Position numbers and translations under genes: made by a program
Shown: in pieces, positions 1-14,185 of the stretch
Position numbering within the stretch: the stretch's first letter is position 1
How the letters are laid out: each line of letters opens with the position of its first letter
Assembly: GCA_023053545.1 (NCBI GenBank)
Contig: JAKZAN010000007.1
Coordinates: 806,001 to 870,000 of the forward strand
Origin: Lepidurus packardi
Taxonomy: Eukaryota; Arthropoda; Branchiopoda; Notostraca; Triopsidae
Reading direction: 5' to 3'
DNA: 64,000 nucleotides
The notes under the pieces: model-generated
Seen by the model: the letters and a program-made list of their open reading frames with translations, nothing else
Database searches by the model: none
Told to the model about the DNA's origin: nothing

Positions 1-3000
1 CCGCTACGCGTACATCACAGACGTACCCCAAGCAGAAGGGGGCGTGACTATGTGTCGATTCCCGTCCAACTTGGGCCATATAGAACGCAGGACGCGTCGA
101 AGTTACTTCTGAAATGACAAAAGAAAAAAAGGAGTTCACAATCTCATTAGTATCCTGGTCCTGTGTCATATTATTCGCATTGTTTTATTAGCACCTTGCG
201 AAATAAAATTTGTAAAAATATGGCTTTCTCAAAAGTGTTCCCCGTGAAGCCAATGTGACAGCTTCCAAGTGTTGAAACTGGCACCCATATTTTCAAATTG
301 TTTCGCAAAACGTTCCAAAATGTCTCCATTGTGTGCACAGCTGCCAGACCCATTTCACTTCTCATCACTGGGATTGTCAAGAACCTCTGCCATCGTCGTT
401 TGGTTAAAGTACCTCTATATGTTTCCTCGAACTTCCCTACTGAACCATGCGCCATACCAATAGAGGGGAAAAGCAAGCGTTTTCTGACTTCTCCTCACAC
501 CCCAGCCAACTCTCTTCCAGCTTCTTCTTTAAGAACAGGTTTATTTAGGCATTTTGCCAAACCCATTTAAGGCTGCCATGCCACGCAAATGAGTCTTGAA
601 ACTTATAATCTGAGCTCGACGGCCTTTCAGTTCTGATCCCCCCCCCCTTCCTCACACAATGTTGCGAAAAGGCTAATAATACATCGCTACACGTCGTTTA
701 ACGGTACGGCTTTCCACAATGCCAGTGTTTTGAGTAGTGCGAGTAAAAAAAAGAAAGAGAAGATAAATAGCGCTGCAAAACGTAACACTCCTGAACAGCA
801 CAACAATGCACAACGGAAAATCTAAAACCGCTTCGCCCTTTATTCTCACGCCGTTTCCTTACCAGGTCCAATTTTAAAAGCGGAATTCCGGCACACTAGA
901 ACAAACGCTTCCTACTTTTGTTTTATCTTGCCAGTAACAGAAAGTAGATAAACGCAACTTGGAACACATTAGGTGGGTTTTTATGCTCTTTAAGATGACA
1001 CTAAGTGCACAACAAAAGATCCAATTGGTTAAGCTTCATTTTTATTTATCCTGCTCCAGTGAGATTCTTGAGCTTCTTATTAGAATAATTATCTGGAGCA
1101 GCATGTCAACGACGAGTTATGTCATCTATCCCATCCCTTCTTACTCATTAACTAATTAAGCTTCGCTTCCTCGCACCATCCCTGTTTCCCCGCCTCCTGT
1201 CTCTTTTTCCCCCATGTCCAACTGAGCCATGTGTGGTCGTCAGTTCGCCCAGGAATCTTTTCCACCCGTGGTTTGGTCAAATAAGTCACACTTGATGGAA
1301 GTTAATACCAGGTTGGAAAACGAGGGGTTCCTGATCTTCCCCTTCCCATTACTTTCCTCGACGTCATCACTTACGCAGGCAGCTCCGATTCCCCTCTCAA
1401 ACCCAAACGCCGATTCCTTCATCTTCCGAAGTTATTTCTATTCCCCTCTTCTTGTGTTTGCAGGCGAAATAGGGGACAAGCAGGAAGATGAACACGACAT
1501 TTCCGTCTTGGCACCTGTCGCGTTAACACCTATCTTGCGTCTAAGCCAAGCGTAAACTTGGCAATGTCTCTTTGCAACACCGTCTTTTAATTAACGTCCC
1601 TTCATCTCGCATTTTCAAACGTCAGGAAAATAACACCCAACTATGTAATAGCTGAAGACAGCCGTGCTTAAAAAATCCGTATCTTTAAAACAAATGGCTA
1701 GTAAAAAAGAAAGGAAAGAAAAAAAAACGGTCATCGCCAAACTTCTTACCCAATAAGCTATATAATTAATTAACTAAGCAATTATTCCTACGTCTGTCTC
1801 TTCTCTCCCCACTTTTCCGAGTCCACGCCAAAGCAAAATCCGCTCGCGCTGCAATAAGCTGATGTTATGCAAGCAAATTACACCAAGCTACCCACTAAAC
1901 ATTAAAAGAATAATAATTTACTTAAAAAAAGAGTAAACGGTGCTAATGTCGACCCTTGAATGAGTGCTTTTCTGTTTTACTTGTTTTTTGGAGTAAGTCT
2001 AGTAAGTTCCTATGCTACCAGTCAAACGATCCCGCAGATGTGACATCCCAAACTACTTTTCCCTGCTCATTTAAAGAAGAATCGTAGGCTTAGTGTGCAT
2101 ACAAATGACTCGTGACATTGTAATCCAATTTTTTTCCAGGCACGCGAGAAAACGGCAAATTGTGTGCGCCATTATGGGCTTGGACTGAAGTCATTTCGCA
2201 CATTCGTAGATACATAATAGATTTGTCAAAAAGCTATTACGCCAGTATGTGATAAAATGCCGTAAAAGGATGCGTAGCAGGAAATATCGTCGCTCGCCTG
2301 GAGATACTAAGCCCAATGTTAAGTTGCATATCCTGCCTGCGAGTTTTTATCAAGTCCACAGCTTTCGGGACTTGTTATATCTCGCTGAGAACATTGAACA
2401 ACCTCACCAACCACAAGTTCCACTTCTTTTCTTTTGGGTTCTTGTCAAATTTTGGTATCTAATGAACTCAACCCCATGTTATATAACCCAAAAGAAGGGG
2501 GGAACACACGTTCGATAAAAAACGAAACTAGATGCTGTTCTTGGTATCAAGTCCGTGTCGTTGCTAATGTTGACCCAAAGCGTCAGAAAAGCGTCATCCA
2601 TCAAGTGACCAAACTCGTTTACGGGCTCCTCGTTGTCAGCTTTTACAAGGGCGACGTATGGCGGGCTGTAAATTTAACTAAGGGATCTCTGCGGCCAGGT
2701 TTGTGACTGGGAGCGAAAAGGAATGCTTTCACGCATACCGTGCAGCAAAAAGCTTAGCTTGTTGGCCTGCCTCTAGTCCGGAATAAGTCACATGCATAAA
2801 AAACGCACCCTGGAATAGGTTTCAACACTTATCTTACACCTTTTTTTAACAAAGAACAGTTCTGCGCGCTTTACAGACCGTTTACGAGACCCATCGTTTT
2901 TTCAAAAATAACTTTCCTACATTTCAGTCCAGGGATGCGGGGAGTGCAACCACAGCGCCAAATAAAGGAACCAAGTCAACAACTCAAAACCCAACCCAGT

Positions 3001-3847
3001 AAGCCACATAAGAAGACAAATCGGATCACGTTCCCTAAGTGTAATGTGTCTGGCTAAGTCTGATCCCTCTTATCAAAGAAGATACACACATACGATCTAC
3101 GGGCACATGCAGGCATAAAACAACCCAGCACGACCACAACGACTACAGAAAAAAAAGAAAATAGTCCGGGTTTCAAGTGGCAGGCGACCATGTTTGGTTT
3201 GCGCACTTCTTTCAGCGACTTTGCCTTCCCTTCTCTGCATGCTCCACAGTCGATATGATAAGTCTCCTCCATATTAACCCTCAACGCCATTGCATGCTGG
3301 AATGGGGCTTCTACACAAACCACAAAAAAAAAGAAAAAAAAAAGGACCTTCAACTGCCTTGCCTGTTTGGACCCATGAAGAGGGGCGCCCTTTTTCCGAT
3401 GTCATCCTCCTTCTCTCTTTTCGCCTTTAGAGGATGGAGGCTAGAGTATAGTAGTAAGTGATAAGTCGAAAGCAAGACAGGCGGATAAACGGACTGCCTA
3501 AAAGGAAGAGAGCAACCCCTCACCCAAACTCTCCCCTACCAAGGCTGACCATACAATTCCCCTCCTCATGCGAGCTTTTACACTGTTGTTGTCGCAAAGA
3601 TGTCAAGAACGATACGCTTGAAGCTTTTCTGACTGAAAAGTTTTCGCTTTAGAGATGGATTGGCTGGAATTAAGGAAGGGAAGTGGGCATGCTCTTGAAA
3701 TGGCATACGCTAACGATGACAAGTTTTTCTTTGGCCGAGTTAAAAAAGTGATTAATTTATCCGTTTGTCTCTTCATCGTAAAAAAAAACAGGGTTTTTAC
3801 AGAAATTATCATGCAGGTATTTGCCAGATAAAGGGGAAGAAGGGGGA

Positions 3848-3861
3848 GGGGGGGGGGGGGG
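3848..3861 (+). repeat. Poly-G run, 14 nt
   Basis: Uninterrupted G tract inside a longer purine-rich stretch. It could form a G-quadruplex. Confidence 0.95.
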
Positions 3862-5843
3862 AAACTTGCCCTTTTTAAGGCTACACTACACCTTCTTAGC
3901 TCGCACCCCAACCACAGAAAAATAATAGATAATACAGAATAAAATAATAATATTAAATAATACAAACAAATCATAACAAATAATAAGGTTATCTTTGACT
4001 ATTTTTACAACAGGAAAAGCTCCTTTTCGGCGCTAAGACACAAGTAAATACGCTATGAATGAAAAACCGTCATGTACGAAGTTTTCCACGCGCCCATTTT
4101 TAGCATGCACGCATGCATTTCTCTGCTTGCCGCCACTCTTTACCATCACCAATTCGCCTCGTCTACCTAACTACGTTGAAATGTGAGAATGTTTCCCTTC
4201 CCCGCATTTTTTTTCAAATGTTCGCAGCCGGTATTTCCAGGACCCGAGAACTGAGCTGTTGCAACTCGGTGTTCGTCGTCAGCATCACACACTGAAGTCA
4301 CTACCCACGCATACAGATATGAAAACGCCAGACACTTAACTATCTCAGCCATCTTTTTCTTGTCAGTTTCCTGACGGGCACGGAATTACAATACTAAAAA
4401 CGTTTTAACTACTGCCAACGCGAGCCCATCTTTCTTTGCTTTTCAGTCTTTTTTTTTTACGAAAGAAAAATAAAAGAGAACCGGGGAGGTAAAAAAAAAA
4501 CCAAAGAGTTGCAGGGTCGGTGGTTCACGGAGTATACACACGTCCTACGTTGTTGCTTTGTGTTGATCCATCGATCCAAAAGAGGTAAAGGAAATAAAAA
4601 GGTGGCATTGGCGAGCTGGAGGGACTGCGGAGGAAAAAGAAGGATAACCGCTAAAGGGAGAGGCAGCGGGGCTGCGGGGCAACAGTATCTGCATACTCGT
4701 GGGGCCAGCAAAAAAAGGGCCATAGAAATATCATTCCTTTCCGTTAGATCTTGTGGTCTTGTAAGGTATTAGCAGAAATGACTGGGAAGTAAACAGGCTT
4801 TTTTAGGCGGGGGGTAAGGCCAACTAATGGATATACTTCCTCAATATCATTTCTCAGGATGGCGGAGTAAAACCCAGATAGTGCATGACAACGCTATGCA
4901 CGACAGCTTTTCCCGTGGAATACCTCACATATATCCACAGACTGTGTTCAGAGCTTTTGACTTGGCCCGAGAAAGTACAATGAACAACGAAGGAAGCAAA
5001 CGGCAAAAGGGAGGGACTGCTCGGCACTCACTCACTTACGCCTTTTGCTTCTCACAATTGATTAGCATGCATGAAGTGCTGCCCCTCCTTGCTCGAACAA
5101 AACAGCACCCGCCATTTAAACATTCAAGTCCCCGTAGGATTGGGTGACAACAAGAACAGGACCAAACCATGTCATTAAGAGACGTACATACATGATGTGA
5201 TGTATGACCCTAAGAACTGCCAGTCCACAAAAACAAAAACCTTTTTTGCAGGGACGTTAACTTACCCTTTGTAAAACGGGGGAAAGGGGGGCTGTCCAAG
5301 CCACAGTATCCAAACAGGAAAAGGTCGTTTATCCGTAAAATGACGACACTTTGCCTCTTGTAGAGTTATCACTTTTCTTACAAATTCCCCACAGCGGGTG
5401 GCGAGAAACAATACTTCAGAATCTGGGACTAAACTTTCCTTTTTTCTATTCTTTCTTTTCTTCTTAAGAGATTGACGGAAGGGAAAAGGCGGATTCTGCT
5501 TTGATTAACCAGCACACACTAATCGTGTAAACTTATCCAAATACGAACGAAATATAACACTTTGCTGTATTTTTCACCGCACTTTCTCACACCTTCAGTG
5601 TTCGCTCTATTCCTAGTAATTGTTTTTTTTTCACTCGTAATACGACGTAGTCGAATTTAGACAGCGACCATAATCCACTGGAATACACGTCTAGAGTGGC
5701 ACATACAGTTCACACACAAAGGGCAGAGAGAGCGCCCTCTGCACTTGGGCAATTTTTCCAATCGACCCGAAACACAGACACGTCTTTCCGTGGCCAACAA
5801 GGACGCAGACTGACGTTACCTCGCCGTGTAAAGCGCTGGAACT

Positions 5844-5864
5844 GGGGGGGGGGGGGGGGGGGGG
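5844..5864 (+). repeat. Poly-G run, 21 nt
   Basis: Uninterrupted G tract. The exact length may be unreliable, as sequencing homopolymers is error-prone. Confidence 0.95.
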
Positions 5865-7643
5865 AGTTTGGCGTTGGCCTGCCAGCCTTGCCTGCAATGC
5901 TGATAGCGGTAGTTGGGACGCAAGCAAAACGGATACAAGGAGATAGAGTGAAGTGGGCGCAGCCGCTTGCTCAGCTCACTACAAAGAGTTCCTCGGCAAC
6001 GAAAATTGTCATAACTTGATTCTCACAAGGATAGACGTATCGTATTTGACCTTAAGCAGAAATTCCCAAAGATTGTACCACAACTTGGCCAAAACTTTTG
6101 AAAAAGTTCGGCAATCAATACTTTACGAACAAGACAAGCTATAGCAACTACATCCCCTTGGTGTAACGACGCGCTGAACGTTACAATTCCCGAGTGCTCA
6201 TTTTTCCAGGGAAGTATGTCAGAAAAAATGTTACAAGAGGCAAATAATAAGAGTTAAAATACGTAAAAACCATCCTTGCGGGTATAGTCTCCAAAAGATA
6301 ATCATGGGAGCCAGGCTGCCAGCTTGGGCACGTTTCCATCGCGGAAATTCACCTCTGAACCGGAACAAAGAACGACCGTTACAAACTCTGCAATTTCTTT
6401 GTTAAACTGGTCGTACGCGAATGAAAACAACACTTGAATAACTTTCAAGTACCAAGTACATACTCCCGAGGTTGTATACCGTTTATCAAATACGCAAGTC
6501 CGACATCTTTAGCAAACGTTAGCGATTGGAAACCACGAGGCTGGCATTGTTATTCGCGATGGCAGCTGCCTCTAGCTTCCCCTTGATGGCTGGGGGCAGA
6601 TATGGACCGGTTGCCTTGAGCTCGCAAGTTGCCTTTGCCTGCTTGTGTCTTGTAAGGAAGTCGCATTCCACAAGCCCTTCTAAACTGAGCCATACAATTT
6701 ACAAATTCAAACTACACTGATTGGCAATCCTCACTCGGCTCTGTGGAGCTACTACGAAAGTAAATTTTTCCGTAATGTTTCCCTCCTTCCAGTGAATGGG
6801 GACTCGGATGTTGAACTTTGTTAGATTTAAAGGAAAAAAGATAAGCAAACCAAAATGAAATTCAGAAATGTAAAGACAGGGAAAAGTTTCCAGCCTACGA
6901 AAGATGCAGTGCGTTCTAGGAATATGTTATTTTTACATTAACCTTTTTGATAAGGCGGTTTTGGTCTACACAAATAAAAGTTGCTGGGGACGTGCCAGAG
7001 TATGCTTATGCTACGCTTACAGCGTCTTTATTACATTTCCCGGGACTTTGATACTATGCTTTCCCTCCCCAGCCTTTTTGCCACCCACCCTACCTCATTT
7101 CTTCATTTCAGTAGTCTCTTTTGACACACTTTTTTATGAGCGATTATAGCTCATAAAGCCAGCTGTTTTTAGGGTGCCTGGTCGAGAAGACTTATTAAAC
7201 AAAGAAGCTCGAAATATCGAAAGCCCTTTTCCAAAACTCGGGAGATATAAAACACTTAACAATCTTGGCCCTTTTACCCAAACAGCGGCTGCGCTAACTT
7301 GGCTATTAAGTACTGTTAAAAGAGTTCAACAGAAATTCAAACTTTTTTGTCAATGGAAGCTTCTTGTCCCTGTGCTAGATTGGCTTTCGGGCTTAGACAA
7401 CTTCTCCTTGCTCGATTTCCTACCACAATGTGCAATAAGGCAAAAGAAAAACAAGTTGCTTCTGTGGCAAGTTTCGGTCGCTGTTTCAGCCAGAGACCGA
7501 GACTTTGGCATGGAGTCTACCAGGGGCTGCTTTACAAGCTCTTTCCTTGTGGATTCCAATTCTTTACCCTCCCCAAATGCCACAGCCCACACACCAAAGC
7601 ATTCAGAAGGTGGCGTCAAAGGAGAAAGCGGAATGAAAAAAAA

Positions 7644-7661
7644 GGGGGGGGGGGGGGGGGG
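7644..7661 (+). repeat. Poly-G run, 18 nt
   Basis: Uninterrupted G tract preceded by A8. Confidence 0.95.
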
Positions 7662-8655
7662 AGCAAGCTCTCAAACCAGAAGCATCCAAGTATTCCAAGT
7701 TGTACGTCAAAAGAATCATGAAGTGGATGTCATCAAAGTCATCTTAAATAGACACATGCTTTTCCACCTCAAAAACCGCTAAACGCTTCACAAATTTCCC
7801 AGCACTGGCTTAAAAGAAATAAAGTAAATACTCTACATCCCTAAAGCTTAGGATAAAATCCCACTAGTAATGTAATTATAGCATGGTACGAAATAGCACC
7901 TACAAACAGATAACCGTCCAATGGCGTAACTTCAGCAGTATGCTCTAATAAGATAATCTCACGTCGCTTCCATAGCAGTCATGTTGCAGCACTATTCTTT
8001 TAACCCACAACAGAAAATACGTGTTTCTTACCTATTAATGTGTGTGTTTTTTTTTTTTGCTTTTATACAAGCAAGCCAGCTGTAAAGTTGGGTGCAAACG
8101 AGGTTCAAGTTCCGCAGTGCAGTTCTGCTGTGAAAATATATATATACAAGAGGAAGAAAAACGCTGTTGGGGAAAATGCTGCCTGCCTGGGTGTGCTGTG
8201 GGCTTCACACAGCATAAGAACCGTCAGCAAGCTCTCTACGGGACTCCCAGAGGGGGAATTTCGGTTGCTATCCGTCCCAAAATGTCTTGGTTTTGGCTTT
8301 GGGGAGGTCGTATGGTCCTACTTTGGGTGCCGACGAAAATATCACCGCCTCATATCCTGAAAAAAAAAGTAGGGGCAGACAGAAAGCTTTACCAGTTGAG
8401 TATATAGAGCAAGCCTTCAACAAGGCATCAACATAAACAAAACAAGCACAAGATCCTCAGAGCAAAGCTCGGGACGCTCTACTGTAATAAGAGGAAAGCA
8501 GACAAACTTGAAAATTTCAAGGTCTTTATGCTCAACACGGCCAAAAGGTTGCATTTCCATTTTTCAATGGAAAGTTTTCAAAGCATGATATGCTGAAACC
8601 GTTTCACTCATCTTTTATGTATGTTATAAAAATGTATTTTTCTATTTTTTAAAGC

Positions 8656-8815
8656 ACGTATTATCGATTTATAATACTCTTTAAAGTAAATCGATTTCTA
8701 ATTGAAATCATGTATTTATCGATTTACAAAAAGTAAATCGAGTTCTAAATCATACAGTTTAGAAAAAATAAAACCGAGTTCTCATAATATAGTTTATAGA
8801 AATAAAGGCTAAAAT
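8656..8815. repeat. Degenerate ~50-60-bp tandem repeat with inverted arms
   Basis: Two clear copies and a weaker third follow the pattern TCGATTTA - spacer - GTAAATCGA - TTCTAA. Copy 1 arms are 8663-8672 and 8686-8695. Copy 2 forms a tight hairpin at 8719-8741 (TCGATTTAC, AAAAA, GTAAATCGA). The third copy at about 8765-8775 keeps only the CCGAGTTCTCA part. The block is far more AT-rich than its surroundings. Confidence 0.6.
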
Positions 8816-10287
8816 AAACAATCCAACAAGGTTAAGATAGAGTATTCGCATTCAGGCAGATCTTTTCCAGCAAACTATTAACCCCAGTTCCTAAACACAC
8901 AACTGGGAGTGCAAACTACGACTTTTCTTCGTTCAACCCGGGAGGTTTTTGTATGCTGTTAGTAAATAGAAGAAACTGCCTTTGACTGTATATTCCGTCT
9001 CTTCACGTCTCTTTCCACACGATATGCCCTACTTTGACCCCTAGAAATATATGCTGTTATGGTTTGGTTAGTTGGGGGCTTACAGGGAGTTGTTTGGCGT
9101 GGGTAGAAGGTTCACGGTCTATATATATATGACTGTTCCCGCCAGCTTGCTAAGGGTTACATGGCGGAGAGAGAAGAAACATCGAAAAAAGGCACAGAGG
9201 TAGCAGAAAAAGCGAAAAGTGCTGGACAGAGGAAGAAAATGGATCGATGAACGTCATAAAACTTCGCTGTTGTCCAGTGTCTGTCACCCAAGTTGCCCAC
9301 GGTCTTTATGATCGCGTTCATCGTCCACTTCAGCCCATTTCATACCAAGCTATCTCCTGCACGATTGGGCTTTTCTTTTTTCTTTATTTGGTTTTCTTTG
9401 CTCTAGGTGCTCTGTTTGACTCTGAACCTTTTAGGATTATTCTCCCTTTCCTTGATTTTATATTTCCGTTGGTTCAGTGGGAAAAAAACACGCTCACTCC
9501 TTCAGTGGTAGTGCCGAAAACACACTCCCACCTAAGGGAAATCGAATTCCTTGCTTGCTCTATCTATTCCTCTGACGTGTCCTTTCTGAACGAGACAAAC
9601 CTCGTCACGATCAGACGTCATCATAGATGCCGTAGCGCATAATTTTTTCCTCTTCCTAATATACCGAAATAGAGAGACTAGAGTTGCAAAAGGTCCCTGG
9701 AATTTCAAAGCTTTCAGCAATGACTGTCGCTCAAAATGAGCTGTTCTGAGGGGGTTCTGAATTATCATATCATTGGGAGCGTAATTTTCCCCCAAAGCTT
9801 TTTCCTAGCTCTACTGCAAAAAAAAAGTAAATAAATAAATCGTATGTATTTTCCCCCCAAGCCTTGAACTTTTCCACGTTGTCGGAAAAATCTTTCCCAT
9901 GCATACATATATTTGTGTGGCTAATTAAGCGTTGGTAGTTTTGGAGTGGTGGCTGTTTAGTTGCATGCTTTGGGTGGGTAAACGAGTTGTAATTGAGACA
10001 GACATGATGTGTGGTGTCGATGACGCAGAGGGAGAGAGAAATTGGGCTCTGACGAGAAGCAGATAAGCGCCCATGCTACCTTGCCTTGTGAAAGAGATGG
10101 AACAAGGGGCCTTTAAGCCGGTTACACACTGCACAAAAAGCAGAGGGGCTTTTCCTCTTCCTCTGTGTCGCTTCTTTCCTTTGTGCGCTCGCCAGTTCCA
10201 CTTTTCACTAACGTTTGCACTTTGCTCCTCTTTTTCCTCTTCGCCTCGGAAGAAGTCGAAGAAGAGAAGAAACGACTGAAGGAGGAA

Positions 10288-10308
10288 GGGGGGGGGGGGG
10301 GGGGGGGG
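10288..10308 (+). repeat. Poly-G run, 21 nt
   Basis: Uninterrupted G tract at the end of a purine-rich stretch starting near 10250. Confidence 0.95.
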
Positions 10309-11889
10309 CACAGAGCTTCCAGTTTAGAATTAGACCAGAAAACTGCTAGCTTAACGCTATGTCGCTACCCGTTTCTAAAACTGTCACAGTCTCAATAACA
10401 CAGTCGGAACCCATGCTTCGAACCCATGGAAGTAAAGTGCTTAAAAATCGAATTTCGCACCAAGGAAAAAGCGCAGTCAAGTCGACGAGACGAAAAAAGG
10501 GAAAAAGAAAAAAAGACTAGAAAAGAAAAAAAAGCTACACAAACCCTAAGGACGCCTTTTAGGGGGTTTCAATGACACATCTTATCTAAGCTGTCATTGC
10601 AAAAAGCTCATGATAGCTTACCAGATGTAGAGCGACCAGTCTGAAAAAAGTTATTCACTGATCATGAATACATGTATTTATTAACACATACAAGGATACA
10701 GAGTGGAGTGTTAGAGTAATGTAAATAGACAAAGGACACGAAAAGCCGCGGTCGCACGAAGAGGCCGAAAAGGGGCTTCTCATAACATAAAATCAGCGCG
10801 TATTTTTATATAAGGCTCGTATAAAATAGGTTCACTGGCACACACGCCAGGCATGCCTGAGAGGGTAAAAGAAATAGAAGAGGAAAAAGGCGCATATAGA
10901 ATGCTATGCGCCCAAGCAGTGCTTCGTATCTTCCGGCCTGGATGACTGAATTGAATGTAATCCCCAACGTCCCTTCCTTCGACTCGGAACTTGAAACACT
11001 ATACAAACGCACACTTGGCTTTTCTGCTCTCTCGTGTTGAATAACAGCTTTGAACCGCAGAGTAACTTACGGAAGAAATACAGTCTACTCCCCCCACACT
11101 TGTATTTCAACGCTGCGTAATGAATTACCACGGGCAATTGCAGCTTTGCCAAACAAGCTGATTTAAGGACTATGTATGTCCTTATAGACGCTATGTAGAA
11201 AGCAAAGCGCTAAATGTTGATGAGACATGGCATTGACTAAAAGGAGGCACAACAGCTTCAAGCCCCCAAACCTGTTTGTAGAGATTTTTCCTTTGTCAAT
11301 TCCCCAGGGTCTATCTCGCACCACACCAAGCATAAAGCAAACATTCCACTATGGTAGTGGTGACGCCATCCTTAACCTCATCTTAAAAACCTCTTAAATG
11401 CGCAGGCTCAATTTTCGAACACAATTGCTTTCTAAATCTTGGGAGAAGGGAAAAAGAACTATCCCGGGAAACATGAACCACAATGAAAATGCGTACAAAT
11501 AGTGAAAAATGTTTGCTGACATGTTGAATAAGTTTCAGATTTTTCTCTCTCGTGCTTTTCAAGTCGTGCTGTTGAAGAAACAACATTCAGTCTGCCTAAA
11601 CCTTGATTTCATATACTACAATATTTTCCACAATATGGAGCCCAAAGTTTCGAGTTACTAAATAGCGAACAGTTCGTAGGTTTGTTACATTGCTCTTTTC
11701 CTTGCCGTAAGTTCGCGTGCTGCCAGCGGATGGATGTGATGGGGCCCTGCCCTGCCCCTTTTGGCTTCTTCCTTCACGGTCAACAACCAAAGCCCACCAA
11801 GACCCTTCATTATCACGGGTCTATTTCTTTCGAACGCTTAATTAGGCGGCACTACACCATCAAACAATTGAGCTAAGACCAAAACGGTT

Positions 11890-12046
11890 AAAAGGAAGAG
11901 AGATTGACGGAGTAAGTTAGAGAGGGAAACAGAAGGGAGGGGAATAGACAGGGAGCCAAGAAAGAGAGAATAAGAGAGAGAGAGAGAGTAAGGGAACTAG
12001 AGGAAGTAGGAGGAGAAATAGGATAAAGTAACAAAAGGGATAACAA
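11890..12046 (+). repeat. Purine-rich tract with (AG)n core
   Basis: About 155 bp with very few pyrimidines on the + strand, including an (AG)8 microsatellite at 11973-11988. Mirror-like purine tracts of this kind can form triplex (H-DNA). Confidence 0.7.
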
Positions 12047-12820
12047 ATCTGCAAGGATTCGTGGTGCCGACTGCCAAGTCAAAGTAGCCAACGTTTTTTG
12101 ATTTGGCTTTTGTTAAAGGAAAACGCAAAGGAGCTCTTACTGTGTCCGTTTTTTTCTTTCCTTTTTTGTTTAGAGCAAGAAACTTGGGTTTTTATGGCTC
12201 ATTTAAACTGCTATATAATAATAAGCTTGGGTACCAAAGTAAGCGTGAAGAGTGCTCATTTAGAAGGAACGTTAGTATTCCCACCTACGCTGACTACGCT
12301 ATAGCCAAGTGGAAAAAAAGTCCTGACGAGGCACACTTGACTTTGTACTTTGGTGGGTTTCAACAAGTAAACGACGGTAAAACTCACTTTATCTACACCT
12401 TCCGATTGGGCAAAGCAAACTCGCACATTAAAAAAGAATAACGAAGCAGTAATGCGGCGAAAAGAGGACAGTACGTTGTTTATCTGCCAGACACAGTTTG
12501 CATAATAGGAACGTTCTCAGCTCGAAACCACACCTTAAAGGCAAGCTTTAAACGATTGAAAAGGGATTCTATTCCCCGCCCGGTATTTGCTTTGTATTAT
12601 TGTCGACAAGTCTGTCAACCGGGCTCATCGGGTTTGGGCTACAACTTGTCATAAATCATTCCAGCCAGAAGAAACCAGGCAGCTGTCCAAAAAGAAGTCG
12701 ACAATATATATGAAGCGAAGATCACGATTACTTCATTAGCCTTGCACGACAATTTGGCACTTGGTTACTGTTTGACTTGGTTTTATTTTTTCTCCAAATT
12801 GTCTTTTCTTCTTACAGAGA

Positions 12821-12871
12821 CCCAAGAAAACTAAGTGAACTAAGCCAAAAGGCTCAGTTCACTTACTTGGG
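12821..12871 (+). repeat. 51-nt imperfect hairpin followed by a T-run
   Basis: AAGTGAACTAAGCC (12833-12846) pairs with GGCTCAGTTCACTT (12851-12864), 13 of 14 positions, around an AAAA loop. An outer CCCAAG/CTTGGG pair extends the stem. A T6 run follows at 12874 and more T-runs after it, so a Pol III terminator is conceivable. No A-box or B-box promoter is visible. Confidence 0.7.
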
Positions 12872-14185
12872 GCTTTTTTCTTTTGGTTTTTAGTTGGAAG
12901 TGTTCATTGGTTGCATCTAAATGGGTTACCGGGCTTAAGTTGCCTGGGCAATAGATAGCTTTCTGTTACGAAACCAAGAAAAATAGAAATAAATTGCGCT
13001 TCACCGCCTTTACGCTCGTATTTGTGGCGTGGGGCCTTTTCCATACAGAAAGAGCTTCTGTCGTATATTGGCAGAGACTTTTCTCCTTCGTCGCTATGAC
13101 TCTTTTGCTCCTTCCTTCTTCACTTTGCCTTCTTCAACCACCCGACCCATTTCGTGGTTTGTTCCGCCTCGTCTCATTTACCCAGACCAGGAATGCTTGT
13201 AGTGTTGATTTCCAAAAGGCGTCACGGTCCAAGCATGAATGCATTTCTTGGGTTTTGCGGCTGGTTGAAGAACCAAACAGGAAAAAAGGAGGGAAAAAGA
13301 AGAAAATAAACGAAACCAGTGGAGTACACACAATCAAAACTCTTTTTCTCTTGTCGTCTTCAAGCTCCGGTTTTAGGCTGCAACTATGCAACAAAAAATC
13401 CCTTCACATGTCACAACTCTTTAAGAACGGCTGAGACGTCAAAATACTAAAGTCCTAAACCTGTATATAAGAGTAAGAATCCTTTCACCATCCAATGAAA
13501 CACGAAGTAAACCAGAATAAAAAATAAATAAAAATAAATACCTGTAACCCAACGTTGTGGAACAAGTAAGGTAAACTGTGGGGTCGCGAATATAGAGAAG
13601 TTGATGATCTCAAGACACCAGCAAGCAAACAGCATATTGTTGTTAACTTCTCAGTAACGACACGATAAGCAAAACCCAAACGGAGGAAGACCACCCAAAG
13701 AGAGTGAATGCCAGCCAAAGCAATCCCACTATAGGAAGTAAAACAAAATCCTCGGATTCCGAAAGGCCGGATTAAGAGTTGTTGAGCTCTCCTTGCATGA
13801 TGCATGCGCGTATATGTCCATCACAAGCGTAATTCTCGTTAATTTTTAGTACCATCTAAACCGGCCACACATGCACAAAAAGCCTTCCATAATTAACCGA
13901 GACCCTCTTACAGTGTGTCTTAAAACCTTCGTGCTCTCTACCGAAACATAATACCGTCCTTTTACCTGACAGTACAGGGTTCTTTTGAAACAACTTCAGG
14001 CTTGTGTTCGGGTTATGGATCTTTTCCCTCGATTTACATATATACTTCCAAGTTGGGGTTTCCAGAAGCGTTATATTCCCCTAAACACAAGCTCTGTACC
14101 TACATGTGTTATGAACAGAAACAAAAAGAAAAACTTGTTAATCAATGAAGCTTTCGCATTACACGTCCCGAAGGTTAACTGGTAT

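Larger units (their letters stand above)
1..10000. other. Gene-free region, part 1
   Basis: No recognisable protein, tRNA or transposon on either strand. It holds poly-C (638-647), three poly-G runs, many A- or T-runs, and the tandem/inverted AT block at 8.66-8.8 kb. The inverted pair CTTTTGGGTT (2431-2440) / AACCCAAAAG (2485-2494) is also here. The longest open frame (7174-7782, 202 codons) starts with GTG, runs through a poly-G-encoded glycine tract and resembles no family, so I treat it as noncoding. Confidence 0.6.

Noticed and set aside
7174-7782. 202-codon open frame, + strand
   Set aside because: It starts with GTG, includes a glycine run encoded by the poly-G tract, and shows no domain, signal peptide or conserved motif.
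10400-10430. Possible tRNA T-arm on the minus strand (GGGTTCGAAGC)
   Set aside because: It is part of a short local palindrome (CCATG...CATGG), and no cloverleaf can be built around it.
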